DNA of 64,000 nucleotides from Hyphomonadaceae bacterium (GTDB taxonomy: Bacteria; Pseudomonadota; Alphaproteobacteria; Caulobacterales; Aquidulcibacteraceae), in contig JAEUMT010000043.1 of the NCBI GenBank assembly GCA_016791365.1, positions 1 through 64,000 on the forward strand. The letters run 5' to 3'. Every line of letters starts with the position of its first letter. Position 1 is the first letter of the stretch. This document shows positions 16,867-25,675 of the stretch, in pieces. A model generated the notes under the pieces. That model was not told the origin of the DNA, made no database searches, and saw only the letters and a program-made list of their open reading frames with translations. The position numbers were made by a program, and so were the translations under genes.

Positions 16867-17463
16867 ATGACGCTGCTACAAAACACGGCGTGGGCGGTAT
16901 TGCTCGCGGGCGCTCTGCTCGTGGGCGCGGTGGTGCGCGCGGCGCCTGAGCGCGCCGAGGCCTCGCCGGTGGTCGAGCAGCGGCAAGAGGCGCAGAAGAT
17001 CCGGCGCCGCAGCGCTGTTATCACGAGCCCGCAGCTGATCGTGCCGGTGTCGAATGTGGCGCTCCCGGCGTTGACGGACACGTGGGGCGCGACGCGCGCC
17101 GAGGGACGCACGCACGAGGGCATCGACATTATGGCGCCCGCGGGCACGCCTGTACGCGCGGCGGCGGACGGACGGATCGTGAAGTTCTTCGATAGCGAGC
17201 GCGGCGGCGTCACCATCTATCAGTTCGATACCAGTGAGCGCTTTGTTTATTACTACGCGCACTTGAGCCGCCGCGCTGCCGGATTGGCCGAAGGCGATGT
17301 GGTGCATCAGGGGGATGTGATTGCGTATGTCGGCATGAGCGGTAATGCGCCCGTTCCGCACCTGCACTTCGAGATACAGCGCCTTACGCCGGAGCGGCAT
17401 TGGTGGGAGGCGGAGTCGATGAATCCTTATCCGTTGCTCGTTGCGGGGCGTGCGCCGAACTGA
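16867..17463 (+). CDS. M23 family metallopeptidase
   Basis: 198 residues. An N-terminal anchor or signal (MTLLQNTAWAVLLAGALLVG) precedes a linker and the LytM domain: WGATRAEGRTHEGIDIMAPAG (HxxxD), YYYAHLSRRAAGL and PVPHLHFEIQR (HxH). All zinc ligands are present, so it should be an active endopeptidase, unlike EnvC-type relatives. Divergent from the DUF882 gene, which points to a small cell-wall remodelling group. Confidence 0.93.
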   Translation: MTLLQNTAWAVLLAGALLVGAVVRAAPERAEASPVVEQRQEAQKIRRRSAVITSPQLIVPVSNVALPALTDTWGATRAEGRTHEGIDIMAPAGTPVRAAADGRIVKFFDSERGGVTIYQFDTSERFVYYYAHLSRRAAGLAEGDVVHQGDVIAYVGMSGNAPVPHLHFEIQRLTPERHWWEAESMNPYPLLVAGRAPN

Positions 17464-17487
17464 GCGCTGCGTGGGCCACGCCAGAGC

Positions 17488-17512
17488 TGGCCGGCGGGAC
17501 GCCGGCGGTCCA
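17488..17512. repeat. family B hairpin, single copy
   Basis: CCGGCGG-GAC-GCCGGC-type hairpin followed by GGTCCA, between the M23 gene and the convergent thiolase-like gene. Same tail as the copies at 7992-8017, 12298-12325 and 31440-31465. Confidence 0.6.
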
Positions 17513-17516
17513 TATT

Positions 17517-18983
17517 TTAGAGGCGCCAGTGGTTGATGCCGTCTGCATCCGTTGAAACTTGACCAGATACGCCGACCGGCTCGCGCGCGCCGTCCGTTAG
17601 AAACGTGATGAGCTCCGCATCCTCGCGCGCGACGTAGCAAAGGACTCTTTCACCGCGTGGCGTATGCGCGACGATGACGCCGCTCTTCGGCGCGCCGTCG
17701 CGATCGTAGAACACGGTGTAGGTGAAGAGCTTCGCCTCGCCGGTATAGGTTTCGAGCAAGGCTGGGGCCGGCTCGCGCTGTGCGTCTGCTTCGGCTTGCA
17801 CGCTGGGATCGTGCGTCCCTTGCGCGGCGATGACGGGGTCGCGTGAGATGACGATGGCGTGGCTGGTGGTGGCGAAGCCGCCATTGCCGAACAGAAGGCC
17901 GTGGCGGCCGCTCGTTCGTAGCGCGTCCGTCATAGAGGCGATGGCGTGGCTCATGTAATTGCCGACGGGGCCGCCTCCGAATGTCAGACCGCCGAATACG
18001 GTCATCGATTTGTCGAGCGGCCAGTCGATGGCGCGGCGCGCCATCTTCGGCATGACGGGAAAACAGGAATAGAGTTCGGTGAAGTCGAGGTCGCCGACGG
18101 TGAGGCGGTTGAACTGGAGCGCGCTGCGCAGGCTTGCTTCGAGGCTCAAGGACCTGTCGATACGGCCGCGTGCAAGAACATCACCGGGTTCGCGCGCCGC
18201 GGCGCCGCGGCCAACGTAGATCAGCTGTGTTTCCGCGACGCCAGCGGCCTTGGCTTTGGCGAGGCTGGTGACGATGAAGGCGGCGCCTTGATTCACGGAG
18301 GCGTTGGCGACCATGAGTTTGGTGTAGGGAAACGCGATCGGGCGGTTGCCAGGCGAGACGTCAAGGATTTGTTCGGGCGTGAGCGGCGTCCGGAGCCAGG
18401 CGTTCGGATTTTGCGCGGCGACGCGCGACAGGCCGGCCCAGATTTCGGCGCTCTCGCGTTGCGCTTGCGCGAGCGTTTGGCCCCAGGCGGCGCGGGTTGC
18501 GTTTTCGTAGAGCGGATAGACGTCGGTTGGCGCGACGATGCCGTAGCGCGCGCGGCCTTCGCGGGTGGCGCGCGCGGCGGATTCGCGCACGGCGTCATGC
18601 TTGCCGCCGACGGCGCGCTTGGCGGCGGTGCGCAGTGCTTCGCCGCCTGCGACGAGGCATATCTCCGCCTCACCTGCCGCGATTCTGTTGGCGGCCTGGT
18701 TCAGTAACGCGACAGGGCTATCGCCCATGGGGTAGCGCGTCTGAGCGCAGTGACGCGGCGCAATGTTGAGGATTTGCGCGAGTGGCGCCGAAGCGTCGGC
18801 AAATTCCGGAACCGAGAGCTGCGCGACGACATCGAGGGCGTCCGCGCGGTTTAGCCAGCAGCCGCCGCCATCGTCGTCCGCGTTGCGCAGAGCGGCAGCC
18901 ATCAGCTCGACGGCGTTCAGTTGCTCGTCGCGGTCGTTGATCTGGCCGACGCCGACGATGACCGGGATTTTGTTCTCGTCCAT
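17517..18983 (-). CDS. thiolase-like acetyltransferase family protein (no nucleophilic cysteine)
   Basis: 488 residues from the ATG at 18983. The N-terminus (IPVIVGVGQIND) and the pattern GEAEICLVAGGEALRTAAKR are thiolase-fold. Where active thiolases have a Cys (CSSG.AL) this protein has MGDSPVALLNQA, and the GHP motif is replaced by GGGPVGNYMSHAIASM. The last 80 residues (FTYTVFYDRDGAPKSGVIVA) look like the OB-type domain of SCP2-like thiolases. It is probably not a normal thiolase; a lipid-related role is only inferred. Its start is 26 bp from the start of the divergent monooxygenase. Confidence 0.8.
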   Translation of the reverse strand: MDENKIPVIVGVGQINDRDEQLNAVELMAAALRNADDDGGGCWLNRADALDVVAQLSVPEFADASAPLAQILNIAPRHCAQTRYPMGDSPVALLNQAANRIAAGEAEICLVAGGEALRTAAKRAVGGKHDAVRESAARATREGRARYGIVAPTDVYPLYENATRAAWGQTLAQAQRESAEIWAGLSRVAAQNPNAWLRTPLTPEQILDVSPGNRPIAFPYTKLMVANASVNQGAAFIVTSLAKAKAAGVAETQLIYVGRGAAAREPGDVLARGRIDRSLSLEASLRSALQFNRLTVGDLDFTELYSCFPVMPKMARRAIDWPLDKSMTVFGGLTFGGGPVGNYMSHAIASMTDALRTSGRHGLLFGNGGFATTSHAIVISRDPVIAAQGTHDPSVQAEADAQREPAPALLETYTGEAKLFTYTVFYDRDGAPKSGVIVAHTPRGERVLCYVAREDAELITFLTDGAREPVGVSGQVSTDADGINHWRL

Positions 18984-19009
18984 TGGCTCCGCCGCGCTAT
19001 GCTTGAGCC

Positions 19010-20155
19010 ATGATGCATACGCCAATCTGCCAACGTCTAGGCATAGAGTTTCCGCTGTTCGCGTTTTCGCACTGCCGCGATGTCGTAGCGGCAGTGTCGA
19101 AGGCGGGTGGCATGGGCGTGCTGGGTGTCGCCGGTTATTCGAGCGAGCGCCTGAAACAGGAATTGGATTGGATCGAGGCGCACGTTGGCGGCAAGCCGTA
19201 TGGCGTCGATCTCATCGTGCCGAACGCCTATGAGGGTAAGGGCGCGGCGTCGGTGAGTGTTGACGCGCTGGTTGATGGATTGCCGGCCACGCACAAGGAT
19301 TTCGCCGCGGGCATTCTTACGCGCCATGGCATCCAGGCGGGCGACCTCGATGAAGCGCGCAAGGGCGCGGGCGGATTTGCGCGCAATCTGGCGGACGCCG
19401 GCGCCTCGACGCTGGATCTCGCGTTTCAGTATCCGATCAAGCTCATTGCCAACGCGCTTGGCACGCCGCCGCCCTTGATGATCGAGATGGGCAAGAAGCA
19501 TGGTGTTGCGGTCGCCGCGCTCGTTGGGGCCAAGGAGCATGCGTTGGCGCAAGCGGCGGCGGGCGTGGATATCATCGTCGCCGCGGGCACCGAAGCGGGC
19601 GGCCATTGCGGTGACGTGACGACGATGGTGCTGGTGCCGGAAGTGGTGGAAGCGTTGCGCGCAGCAGGCAGCGATGTGCCTGTGCTGGCGGCAGGCGGCA
19701 TCGTGACGGGCGCGCAGATGGCGGCGGCGATGGCTATGGGTGCGGCGGGCGCGTGGTGTGGTTCGGTATGGCTGACGACGCCGGAAGCGGAGACGAGCGA
19801 AGTCATCAAACGCAAGCTGCTTGCCGCGACGTCGCGCGACACGGTGCGGTCGAAGTCGCGCACCGGCAAACCTTCGCGTCAGTTGCGCTCGCCGTGGACG
19901 GATGCATGGGAAGCGGAAGGGTCGCCGAAGCCGTTGCCGATGCCGCTGCAGACCTTCATCTCCGAGCCGCCGCTACGGCTGATCGATAAGCTGGCCGATA
20001 GCGGTCATGCGGGCGCGCGGGAATTGGCGACCTATTGGGTCGGCCAGGGCGTTGGGCTGATGAATACGCCGTTATCGGCGGGCGCCGTGGTGCAAGAGTT
20101 CAAGGAAGACTTCGCGCGCGCGTACGAGCGCCTAGCGGCGGCGGTTGGGGCATAG
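19010..20155 (+). CDS. nitronate monooxygenase family flavoprotein
   Basis: 381 residues, TIM-barrel FMN enzyme of the 2-nitropropane dioxygenase family. Seen: PICQRLGIEFPLF at the start, AGGMGVLGVAGYS, GVDIIVAAGTEAGGHCGDV and VPVLAAGGIVTGAQMAAAMA, the FMN phosphate loop. The C-terminal part (RTGKPSRQLRSPWTDAW) resembles other bacterial members. It probably oxidises nitronates or related compounds; its tight pairing with the thiolase-like gene may mean a shared lipid or detoxification role. Two ATGs (19010, 19013) are possible. Confidence 0.9.
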   Translation: MMHTPICQRLGIEFPLFAFSHCRDVVAAVSKAGGMGVLGVAGYSSERLKQELDWIEAHVGGKPYGVDLIVPNAYEGKGAASVSVDALVDGLPATHKDFAAGILTRHGIQAGDLDEARKGAGGFARNLADAGASTLDLAFQYPIKLIANALGTPPPLMIEMGKKHGVAVAALVGAKEHALAQAAAGVDIIVAAGTEAGGHCGDVTTMVLVPEVVEALRAAGSDVPVLAAGGIVTGAQMAAAMAMGAAGAWCGSVWLTTPEAETSEVIKRKLLAATSRDTVRSKSRTGKPSRQLRSPWTDAWEAEGSPKPLPMPLQTFISEPPLRLIDKLADSGHAGARELATYWVGQGVGLMNTPLSAGAVVQEFKEDFARAYERLAAAVGA

Positions 20156-20159
20156 TGTG

Positions 20160-20333
20160 GGGCGCCGCGCTTCGACAACCCCGGATTAAATCCGGGGGTG
20201 ACGCAATCTCCAACATTCGCGCAATCTTCAAGGCAGCGTCAGCCTGAGCCTGTTGAAGGCGTGCGCGTTTTGGGATCGGAGGAGTCACCCACTCCGGCGC
20301 TTCGCGCCACCTCGCCCATCAAGGGCGAGGAGA
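20160..20333. repeat. cluster of three intergenic repeats
   Basis: In order: a hairpin CCCCGGATT-AAATCCGGGG (about 20180-20200), a family D element (GCCTGAGCCTGTTGAAGG, about 20228-20262) and a family C right-half copy (CACCCACTCCGGCGC through CCATCAAGGGCGAGG, 20283-20333). No gene in this stretch. It lies between convergent genes, so some elements may act in transcript ends. Confidence 0.6.
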
Positions 20334-20334
20334 A

Positions 20335-20877
20335 TTAGCGCGCTTCGTCGTTTGCGGGTTCGGCGCGGAGTGGGCCGTTCCAGACTTTGCCGATGCGCAC
20401 GTCAACTTCCGGGCCGAGGTTGAACCAGGCCAGGCGATCGCGCGTGGCGTCGATCACCACGAAGCGGTCGCCGCGCTCGAGCGTTTGCGACAGCGCGTTG
20501 CGGACGACGCCTGACGTGAATTTGGTGCGGACGAGCCAGAGGCCGGGGCCGAGATCGCAGACAAAGCCCATGCTTTCGAGGGCGGCCATGAACGCCATCC
20601 ACGAGCCCGAAAAGATTTCGGCGTGGACGAAGACGTTCGCGGCTTCGCTGGCGTCGTTGGCGTTGGCGGGTTTACGCAAGCCGCGCAGCGCCATGACGCG
20701 GCGCGCTTCGGTCCAGTCGGAATGGCCGTTGGCGGAGATCATCGTTGTGGGGCGCACGCGGCCTTCGGCGAGGAAGGTCGCCATTTGCTCGATGCTGTAG
20801 GGCCCAAACGCGCGCCCACGGATCTGCACCCACCATTTATTGGAGGTTGCTGATTTGAGACTTGCGACGTCGCTCAC
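20335..20877 (-). CDS. GYF_2 (DUF4339) domain protein
   Basis: 180 residues from a GTG at 20877 (GGAG at spacing 8); the frame upstream to 20940 has no support. The N-terminal 45 residues (KWWVQIRGRAFGPYSIEQMA, ISANGHSDWTEARRV) are a GYF_2-type domain, a small fold that often sits on regulatory or membrane proteins. The rest (VFVHAEIFSGSWMAFMAALE and after) contains no known domain; it is soluble, without membrane segments. Confidence 0.7.
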   Translation of the reverse strand: MSDVASLKSATSNKWWVQIRGRAFGPYSIEQMATFLAEGRVRPTTMISANGHSDWTEARRVMALRGLRKPANANDASEAANVFVHAEIFSGSWMAFMAALESMGFVCDLGPGLWLVRTKFTSGVVRNALSQTLERGDRFVVIDATRDRLAWFNLGPEVDVRIGKVWNGPLRAEPANDEAR

Positions 20878-20958
20878 GACTTTGCTCCGTTTCAGGACGG
20901 AGTACGCTTTCGCGTCTCCGGCGAAACGGAGGGCGTGCAATCGCTATGCCGGGAAGGC

Positions 20959-21021
20959 AGGTGTCAGGTGTCGGGCGCCAGTTAACAGGTGTTAGCGATG
21001 GCGCCCTGATATCTGAAACCT
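20959..21021. repeat. long imperfect inverted repeat at the end of the PilZ gene
   Basis: Left arm AGGTGTCAGGTGTC-GGGCGCCA (20959-20980) pairs with TGGCGCCC-TGATATCTGAAACCT (20999-21021) around an 18-base loop. The right arm overlaps the final codon and stop of the PilZ gene on the minus strand. A transcript-end hairpin is likely, though no U-tract follows. Confidence 0.6.
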
Positions 21022-21634
21022 AGATTTGTCTGCGCGACTCCAGATCGATGGCGAAGCCGCCTTCGATCAAACGCGCCACCCGGCCATAGACGTTGCCGGC
21101 GCGGACCCAGACGCCGATCAGCGGCGGCGGGCGCTTACTCTTTATAGTGATGCCGGCGAGTGAGAAGTCGACGACCTCGCCTTCATAGGCTTCGCCGGTC
21201 TCGAACTCGAGTTTGATCATCTGCGAGCCGTCGGCGATGGCGGGGCGGTGCGGCTCTTCGATGCCGAGATCGCGGTTAACGGCAAGCGTGAGTTGCTCGG
21301 CCATTTTTTCGCGCTTGTGGGCGGTGAAGTCGAAAATAATGGCGACTTCGCCCTCGCCGCATTTGCGGGCGACGAAACCGGACACGCGGCCGAAGCCGGC
21401 AAGGTAAATGACGACGCGATCGCCGACTGTCGGCAGGATCGGCGCGGCGATGCGGATATCGCCGGGAGAGATGTCGGCCGTCCGGCAATCGTGCTCGCGG
21501 CCAAGGCCGTCAAGCAGGCGCCCGTTCACCTCTATGGGCATGCGCCGGAAGCGGCGGCGCTCACGGATGCCGACTTGGGCGGCGGTGAGCCGGCGGGCGG
21601 CGGCGGCGAGATCGATCTTGGCGGCTGCGGACAT
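21020..21634 (-). CDS. tandem PilZ domain protein
   Basis: 204 residues. First domain: RERRRFRRMPIEVNGRLL gives the RxxxR c-di-GMP motif, and CRTADISPGDIRIAAP is the D-x-S-x-x-G-like second motif (here DISPGD). A second half (VVDFSLAGITIKSKRPPPLI) repeats the DxSxxG pattern without a clear RxxxR. It is a probable c-di-GMP receptor of the cytosol, relevant in an organism with a holdfast cluster. It is monocistronic, with an inverted repeat at its end. Confidence 0.85.
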   Translation of the reverse strand: MSAAAKIDLAAAARRLTAAQVGIRERRRFRRMPIEVNGRLLDGLGREHDCRTADISPGDIRIAAPILPTVGDRVVIYLAGFGRVSGFVARKCGEGEVAIIFDFTAHKREKMAEQLTLAVNRDLGIEEPHRPAIADGSQMIKLEFETGEAYEGEVVDFSLAGITIKSKRPPPLIGVWVRAGNVYGRVARLIEGGFAIDLESRRQI

Positions 21635-21756
21635 GGCGCTATTAATACGCCTTCACCGTAAACGTTTGCTTAAGCTTTGACGGCGGGGCAGGGCTTGGCG
21701 CCGGACGCGGGCGCGCGCAAAGGTTCCCCCCGACAAAAAACCAAGGGACGGAAACC

Positions 21757-23424
21757 GTGGCGGACACTGAAACCGGGGATCGCTTTGACTATGTGATCGT
21801 GGGTGCGGGCTCGGCGGGCTGCGTGCTCGCCAACCGGTTAACCGAGGACCCCAACGTTACGGTCGCTGTGCTGGAAGCCGGCGGCAAGAACGACAGCCTG
21901 CTGGTGAAGATGCCGGCGGGCGTCGGCAATCTCATCGCGGCCAAAGGCGTGTCGAACTGGGGGTTCGAGACCACGCCGCAGCAATTCATGGATGGGCGTA
22001 AGCTCTATCAGCCGCGCGGGCGCGGTTGGGGCGGCTCCTCGTCGATCAACGGCATGATCTACATTCGCGGCCACGCGCGCGATTATGATCAATGGCGCCA
22101 GATGGGCCTCACCGGTTGGGGCTATGCGGATGTGCTGCCGTATTTCAAACGCTCGCAGCACCATGAAGACGGCGGCGACGCCTGGAACGGTGAGGCCGGT
22201 CCGCTCTGGGTGTCGCGCGGGCCTCCGGGGCATCCGATCTATAAGGCGTTCATCCAAGCCGGCGCGCAGGCGGGTTATCCGGTCACGCGCGACTTCAATG
22301 GCCGTCAGCAGGAAGGCGTCGGCCCCTACCATCTCACCATTCGTGACGGCGAACGCTGGAGCGCGGCGGCTGCGTATCTAAAGCCAGTGCTTGGGCGGCC
22401 GAACCTTAAGGTGATTTCGGGCGCCTATGCGCATCGCATCCTGATCGAGAACAAGAAAGCGCTTGGCGTTGAGTTTTCGGCGGGCCCGGGCAAGCCGATG
22501 CAGAACGTCTATGCAAAGCGCGAAGTGCTGGTCTGCGGCGGCGCGTTCCAGTCGCCGCAATTGCTGCAGCTCTCGGGCGTCGGCCCGGGCGCGGAATTGC
22601 AGAAGCATGGCGTCACGGTTGTGCACGACGCGCCGGACGTCGGCCGCAACCTGCAGGATCACCTCGATGTCTGCGTCATCTATGACATGACGAAGCCGCT
22701 CTCGATGTACTCGCTGACCAAAGGCTTGAAGCAGCCGATGATCGGCATCGAGTACATGCTGACCAAGCAGGGCCACGGACGAACGAACCATTTGCACGCG
22801 GGCGCCTTCCTGAAGACGCGCGGCGAGTTGGATCGGCCGGACATTCAGCTGCACCTTGTGAATGCGCAGATGCGCGACCACGCGCGGGTCAAGGCTGACC
22901 GCGATGGCTTCACCATTCACGCTTGCCAATTGCGCCCCGAGAGCAAGGGCACGGTGACGTTGGCCTCGACCAACCCGTTTGACGCGCCGGCGATCGATCC
23001 GCGCTATCTCGCGGAAGAAAACGATCGCCGCACGATGCGTGATTCCGTGCGCATTATTCGCGACATCGTCAAACAGCACGCGCTTGATCTTTATCGCGGA
23101 GCGGAATTCGCGCCGGGTGAGCACATCCGCACGGATAGCGAGATCGATGCGTGGATCCGCCGGAATGGCGAGACGATCTATCATCCCGTCGGCACCGTGC
23201 GCATGGGTGCGGACGCGAAGGCGCCGTTGGATGAGCAATTGCGCGTGCGCGGTGTCGATGGCCTGCGCGTGATCGACGCCTCGGTGATGCCGACGCTTAT
23301 CGGCGGCAACACCAACGCGCCGACGATCATGATCGCGGAAAAAATCTCTGACTTGCTGCGCGGCAAGCCCTATCTGCCGCCGCAGGACGCGCCGATCGCC
23401 GAGGACGAGCGGGTGGCGGTTTGA
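21757..23424 (+). CDS. GMC family oxidoreductase (choline dehydrogenase-like)
   Basis: 555 residues, GTG start at 21757. FAD-binding DYVIVGAGSAGCVLANRL, VLEAGG and GRGWGGSSSINGMIYIRG; C-terminal catalytic YHPVGTVRMG (His) and GGNTNAPTIMIAEKISD (Asn partner). Length is standard for alcohol/choline dehydrogenases. The natural substrate is not deducible, and no betaine aldehyde dehydrogenase gene lies nearby. It overlaps the next gene by 4 bp (TTGA), so it is co-translated with it. Confidence 0.94.
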   Translation: MADTETGDRFDYVIVGAGSAGCVLANRLTEDPNVTVAVLEAGGKNDSLLVKMPAGVGNLIAAKGVSNWGFETTPQQFMDGRKLYQPRGRGWGGSSSINGMIYIRGHARDYDQWRQMGLTGWGYADVLPYFKRSQHHEDGGDAWNGEAGPLWVSRGPPGHPIYKAFIQAGAQAGYPVTRDFNGRQQEGVGPYHLTIRDGERWSAAAAYLKPVLGRPNLKVISGAYAHRILIENKKALGVEFSAGPGKPMQNVYAKREVLVCGGAFQSPQLLQLSGVGPGAELQKHGVTVVHDAPDVGRNLQDHLDVCVIYDMTKPLSMYSLTKGLKQPMIGIEYMLTKQGHGRTNHLHAGAFLKTRGELDRPDIQLHLVNAQMRDHARVKADRDGFTIHACQLRPESKGTVTLASTNPFDAPAIDPRYLAEENDRRTMRDSVRIIRDIVKQHALDLYRGAEFAPGEHIRTDSEIDAWIRRNGETIYHPVGTVRMGADAKAPLDEQLRVRGVDGLRVIDASVMPTLIGGNTNAPTIMIAEKISDLLRGKPYLPPQDAPIAEDERVAV

Positions 23425-24050
23425 AGCTGGCGGCGCGCGCGGTCGCCGCGTTTGGCGCTTTGCTCGGGCTGGCTGGTCTTGGACTGCAGTATTGGCTGCT
23501 CTACGCGGACATGTCCGCGAACGGCGCATCGGCGCTCGACGTGCTGTGGCGCTTCTACGTGTATTTCACGCTGCTGACCAACACGTTGGTGACGCTTGTG
23601 TTTGCGCGCGCGGTTTTGAAGCCTGACAGCCTTGAAGGGCTTAACGCGCCGCGGGTTGAGCTGATGGCGGTCACGTCGATCATGTTCGTGTGCATCGTCT
23701 ATAACATATTGCTCGCGCCGCGTTGGGATCCGCAGGGCTGGCAGAAGCTCGCTGACGTCATCGTCCACAATGCCGTGCCAGCGCTTTTCCTGGTTTTCTG
23801 GGCGCTGCGGCCGCATGGCGGTTTGAAATGGGCCCACGCGGTCTTCGCAGGGCTCTGGCCGTTGGCGTATGCGATGTACGGGCTTTCGCGCGGCGCGTTG
23901 GACGGCTTCTATCCGTATTTCTTCATGGACCCGACGTCGGCGAGCTACGCTGAGATTGCGATCAACGTGCTGGGTCTCTTCCTGGCGTTTCTAACCGGTG
24001 CGCTGTTGCTTATCGGCATCAGCCGCGCACTTGCGCGCCGCAAGTCGTAG
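23421..24050 (+). CDS. Pr6Pr family membrane protein
   Basis: 209 residues with six membrane helices. Conserved-looking features include FYVYFTLLTNTLVTLVF, NILLAPRWDPQGWQKLADVI with a following HN (helix end), and FFMDPTSASYAEIAINVLG. These match the Pr6Pr/FAR-17a-like family of unknown function. The TTG start at 23421 overlaps the GMC stop. Coupling to an FAD dehydrogenase is the only hint to a role. Confidence 0.75.
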   Translation: MKLAARAVAAFGALLGLAGLGLQYWLLYADMSANGASALDVLWRFYVYFTLLTNTLVTLVFARAVLKPDSLEGLNAPRVELMAVTSIMFVCIVYNILLAPRWDPQGWQKLADVIVHNAVPALFLVFWALRPHGGLKWAHAVFAGLWPLAYAMYGLSRGALDGFYPYFFMDPTSASYAEIAINVLGLFLAFLTGALLLIGISRALARRKS

Positions 24051-24100
24051 AAACGCCACAGACGCGGATCACCCAAGCGGCGCCTTATCAGGAGCCGCCC

Positions 24101-24622
24101 ATGCGCGTTCTGTTCATCGCAGCCGCCCTTTTCGCCGCGTCGATCTCCACTGCCTTTGCTCAAGACGATATGGATCGCGCCGAGCGCGAGCTTCGTGACG
24201 CGATGGCGCCGGCCGCGTCGCAAGGCGCGGTGGTTGAGCGGGTGTCGCCGGACGAGGTGCGGGTGCGGATGCCATCGGAGATTACGTTCGACTTCAATCG
24301 TGCTGACTTGAAGCGGGAGTTCATGCCGCGCATTTCAGACCTGGCCCGCACGCTTGGCCGCTACCCGCGTATGTCGGTCAGTGTTGTTGGGCACGCCGAT
24401 GCGATCGGATCGGACGACTACAATTATCGCCTGTCTGAAAGGCGCGCCTGGTCGGTGGGCGAAGCGCTTGAGCAGTTTGGCGTTTCACACCGGCGCATTG
24501 ATACGCGCGGAATGGGTGAAATGTCGCCGATCGCGACCAACGCCACCGAATGGGGGCGCGCGCAAAATCGCCGCGTGGAGATCAGCGTCCGCCGGGACGA
24601 TATCTGGCGCGATCCAAAGTAG
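24101..24622 (+). CDS. OmpA family peptidoglycan-binding protein
   Basis: 173 residues: signal peptide (MRVLFIAAALFAASISTAFA), an acidic coiled stretch (DMDRAERELRDAM), then an OmpA-C domain with ITFDFNRADLKREFMPRI, VVGHADAIGSDDYNYRLSERR and GMGEMSPIATNATEWGRAQN. Asp and Arg for meso-diaminopimelate contact are present. It has no beta-barrel, so it is a periplasmic or lipid-free binder of the cell wall. Standalone gene. Confidence 0.9.
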   Translation: MRVLFIAAALFAASISTAFAQDDMDRAERELRDAMAPAASQGAVVERVSPDEVRVRMPSEITFDFNRADLKREFMPRISDLARTLGRYPRMSVSVVGHADAIGSDDYNYRLSERRAWSVGEALEQFGVSHRRIDTRGMGEMSPIATNATEWGRAQNRRVEISVRRDDIWRDPK

Positions 24623-24625
24623 CGA

Positions 24626-25081
24626 TCAGGCGCGGAGGCGTTTGCGCTTCGCGGGCGCGGTCTTGGGTTGTTGGCGAAGCCTGCGCTTGCGTTCAGCCAG
24701 CATGCCGCTGAGCTTTGCCGCGAGCTTCGTTGCGTCGCTGGCGGGCTTGCAGTGCGGGAACCGTGCGACGATCGCGGCCGCCGTTTGAGCTTTGTGTTCG
24801 AGTGACGCGGTGAGCATCACTTCAATCTCAGGGCGATGGCGGTGAACCCATTGCGCCAGCGCAAAGCCGCCGCCTTCGCCGGCGAGTTGCGCGTCGCTCA
24901 ACAATACGTCGATCTCGGGGCCCGCGACGAGAATTGCGCGCGCATCGTTCGCATCGACGGCTTCGATTACAATGATGTCGCACGCACGCAGGTATTCGCC
25001 GAGCGCATGCCGCACAAGCACATCGGCTTCGACGAGAAGCAGAGTCATTTCTTTTTTGCGGGGGGATTTTCGCGCCGCCAT
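24626..25081 (-). CDS. single-domain response regulator (receiver), atypical acidic pocket
   Basis: 151 residues from the ATG at 25081 (AAGGAA upstream). The receiver domain starts at TLLLVEADVLVRHALGEYL; the phospho-acceptor Asp is in IDVLLSDAQLAGEGGG, the switch Ser/Thr in EVMLTASLEHK and Lys in HCKPAS. The usual paired acids (E-D) read E-A, losing one metal ligand. A basic tail (RKRRLRQQPKTAPAKRKRLRA) follows. No output domain is present; it is divergent from another receiver. Confidence 0.8.
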   Translation of the reverse strand: MAARKSPRKKEMTLLLVEADVLVRHALGEYLRACDIIVIEAVDANDARAILVAGPEIDVLLSDAQLAGEGGGFALAQWVHRHRPEIEVMLTASLEHKAQTAAAIVARFPHCKPASDATKLAAKLSGMLAERKRRLRQQPKTAPAKRKRLRA

Positions 25082-25258
25082 GAGTTCCTTCTTGTTCCAA
25101 TCTACTTGACGGCAACCAACGGCTTGTAAATCGCCCCGGTTCCGTAGATTACCGTAAGAAGGCCAAGCGCGGTTTGAAGCGGGGCGGTCGTGTGTCATGC
25201 GCGGGGAACTTAGGCGGGTAATAGGCATTCTTGGGGTGAGGCGGCGGGTGCGGAGCAA
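25082..25258. promoter_or_regulatory. divergent promoter region of two receiver genes
   Basis: 177 bp shared upstream region between the genes starting at 25081 (-) and 25259 (+). GC falls in the middle (CTTGACGGCAACCAACGGC, GGTTCCGTAGATTACCGTAAG). A weak GGAAC at 25205 could be a general-stress sigma -35 on the plus strand, but the matching -10 is poor. No clear operator was seen. Confidence 0.4.
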
Positions 25259-25675
25259 ATGAGTCCGGCGGAAGAAAGAATGCCTGAGCAGCAGTCCGAC
25301 GCTGAGCCTGTGGTGCTTGTCGTCGAGGACGAAGTGCTCATTCGATTGGCCGCCGCGGACCATTTGCGCAGTTGCGGTTTCAAAGTGGCGGAGGCGGGCA
25401 ATGCGCGTGAAGCGCAGGAGCTTGTGCTTGCCGGCCTGAAAGTCGATCTCGTGTTTTCCGACATCACGATGCCGGGTCCGATGGACGGCATTGGTCTGTG
25501 TCAATGGCTCAACGAGCATTCGCCGGGCGTGCCGGTGATCCTGACTTCGGGAGTGACCAGTTCGCTTGAGGCGGCCAAGCAAGCGTGCGCGAACGTCCGG
25601 TGGCTGGCGCCAAAGCCGTACGACTATGACGGCATCGTCAGAGAAATCCGCGTCGCGATCGCCGCACGCTCTTAG
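25259..25675 (+). CDS. single-domain response regulator (receiver)
   Basis: 138 residues. A complete receiver: VVLVVEDEVLIRLAAADHL (acidic pair), VDLVFSDITMPGPMDGIGL (phospho-Asp), VILTSGVTSS (Thr/Ser) and WLAPKPYDYDGIV (Lys-Pro). No DNA-binding output, so it works like CheY/Spo0F in a relay. The gene is divergent from a similar receiver and its stop overlaps that of the PAS gene on the other strand. Confidence 0.9.
   Translation: MSPAEERMPEQQSDAEPVVLVVEDEVLIRLAAADHLRSCGFKVAEAGNAREAQELVLAGLKVDLVFSDITMPGPMDGIGLCQWLNEHSPGVPVILTSGVTSSLEAAKQACANVRWLAPKPYDYDGIVREIRVAIAARS

Noticed and set aside
22378..23529. 383-codon frame opposite the GMC oxidoreductase
   Set aside because: A high-GC antisense shadow with Arg/His-rich translation; the plus-strand gene has full catalytic motifs.
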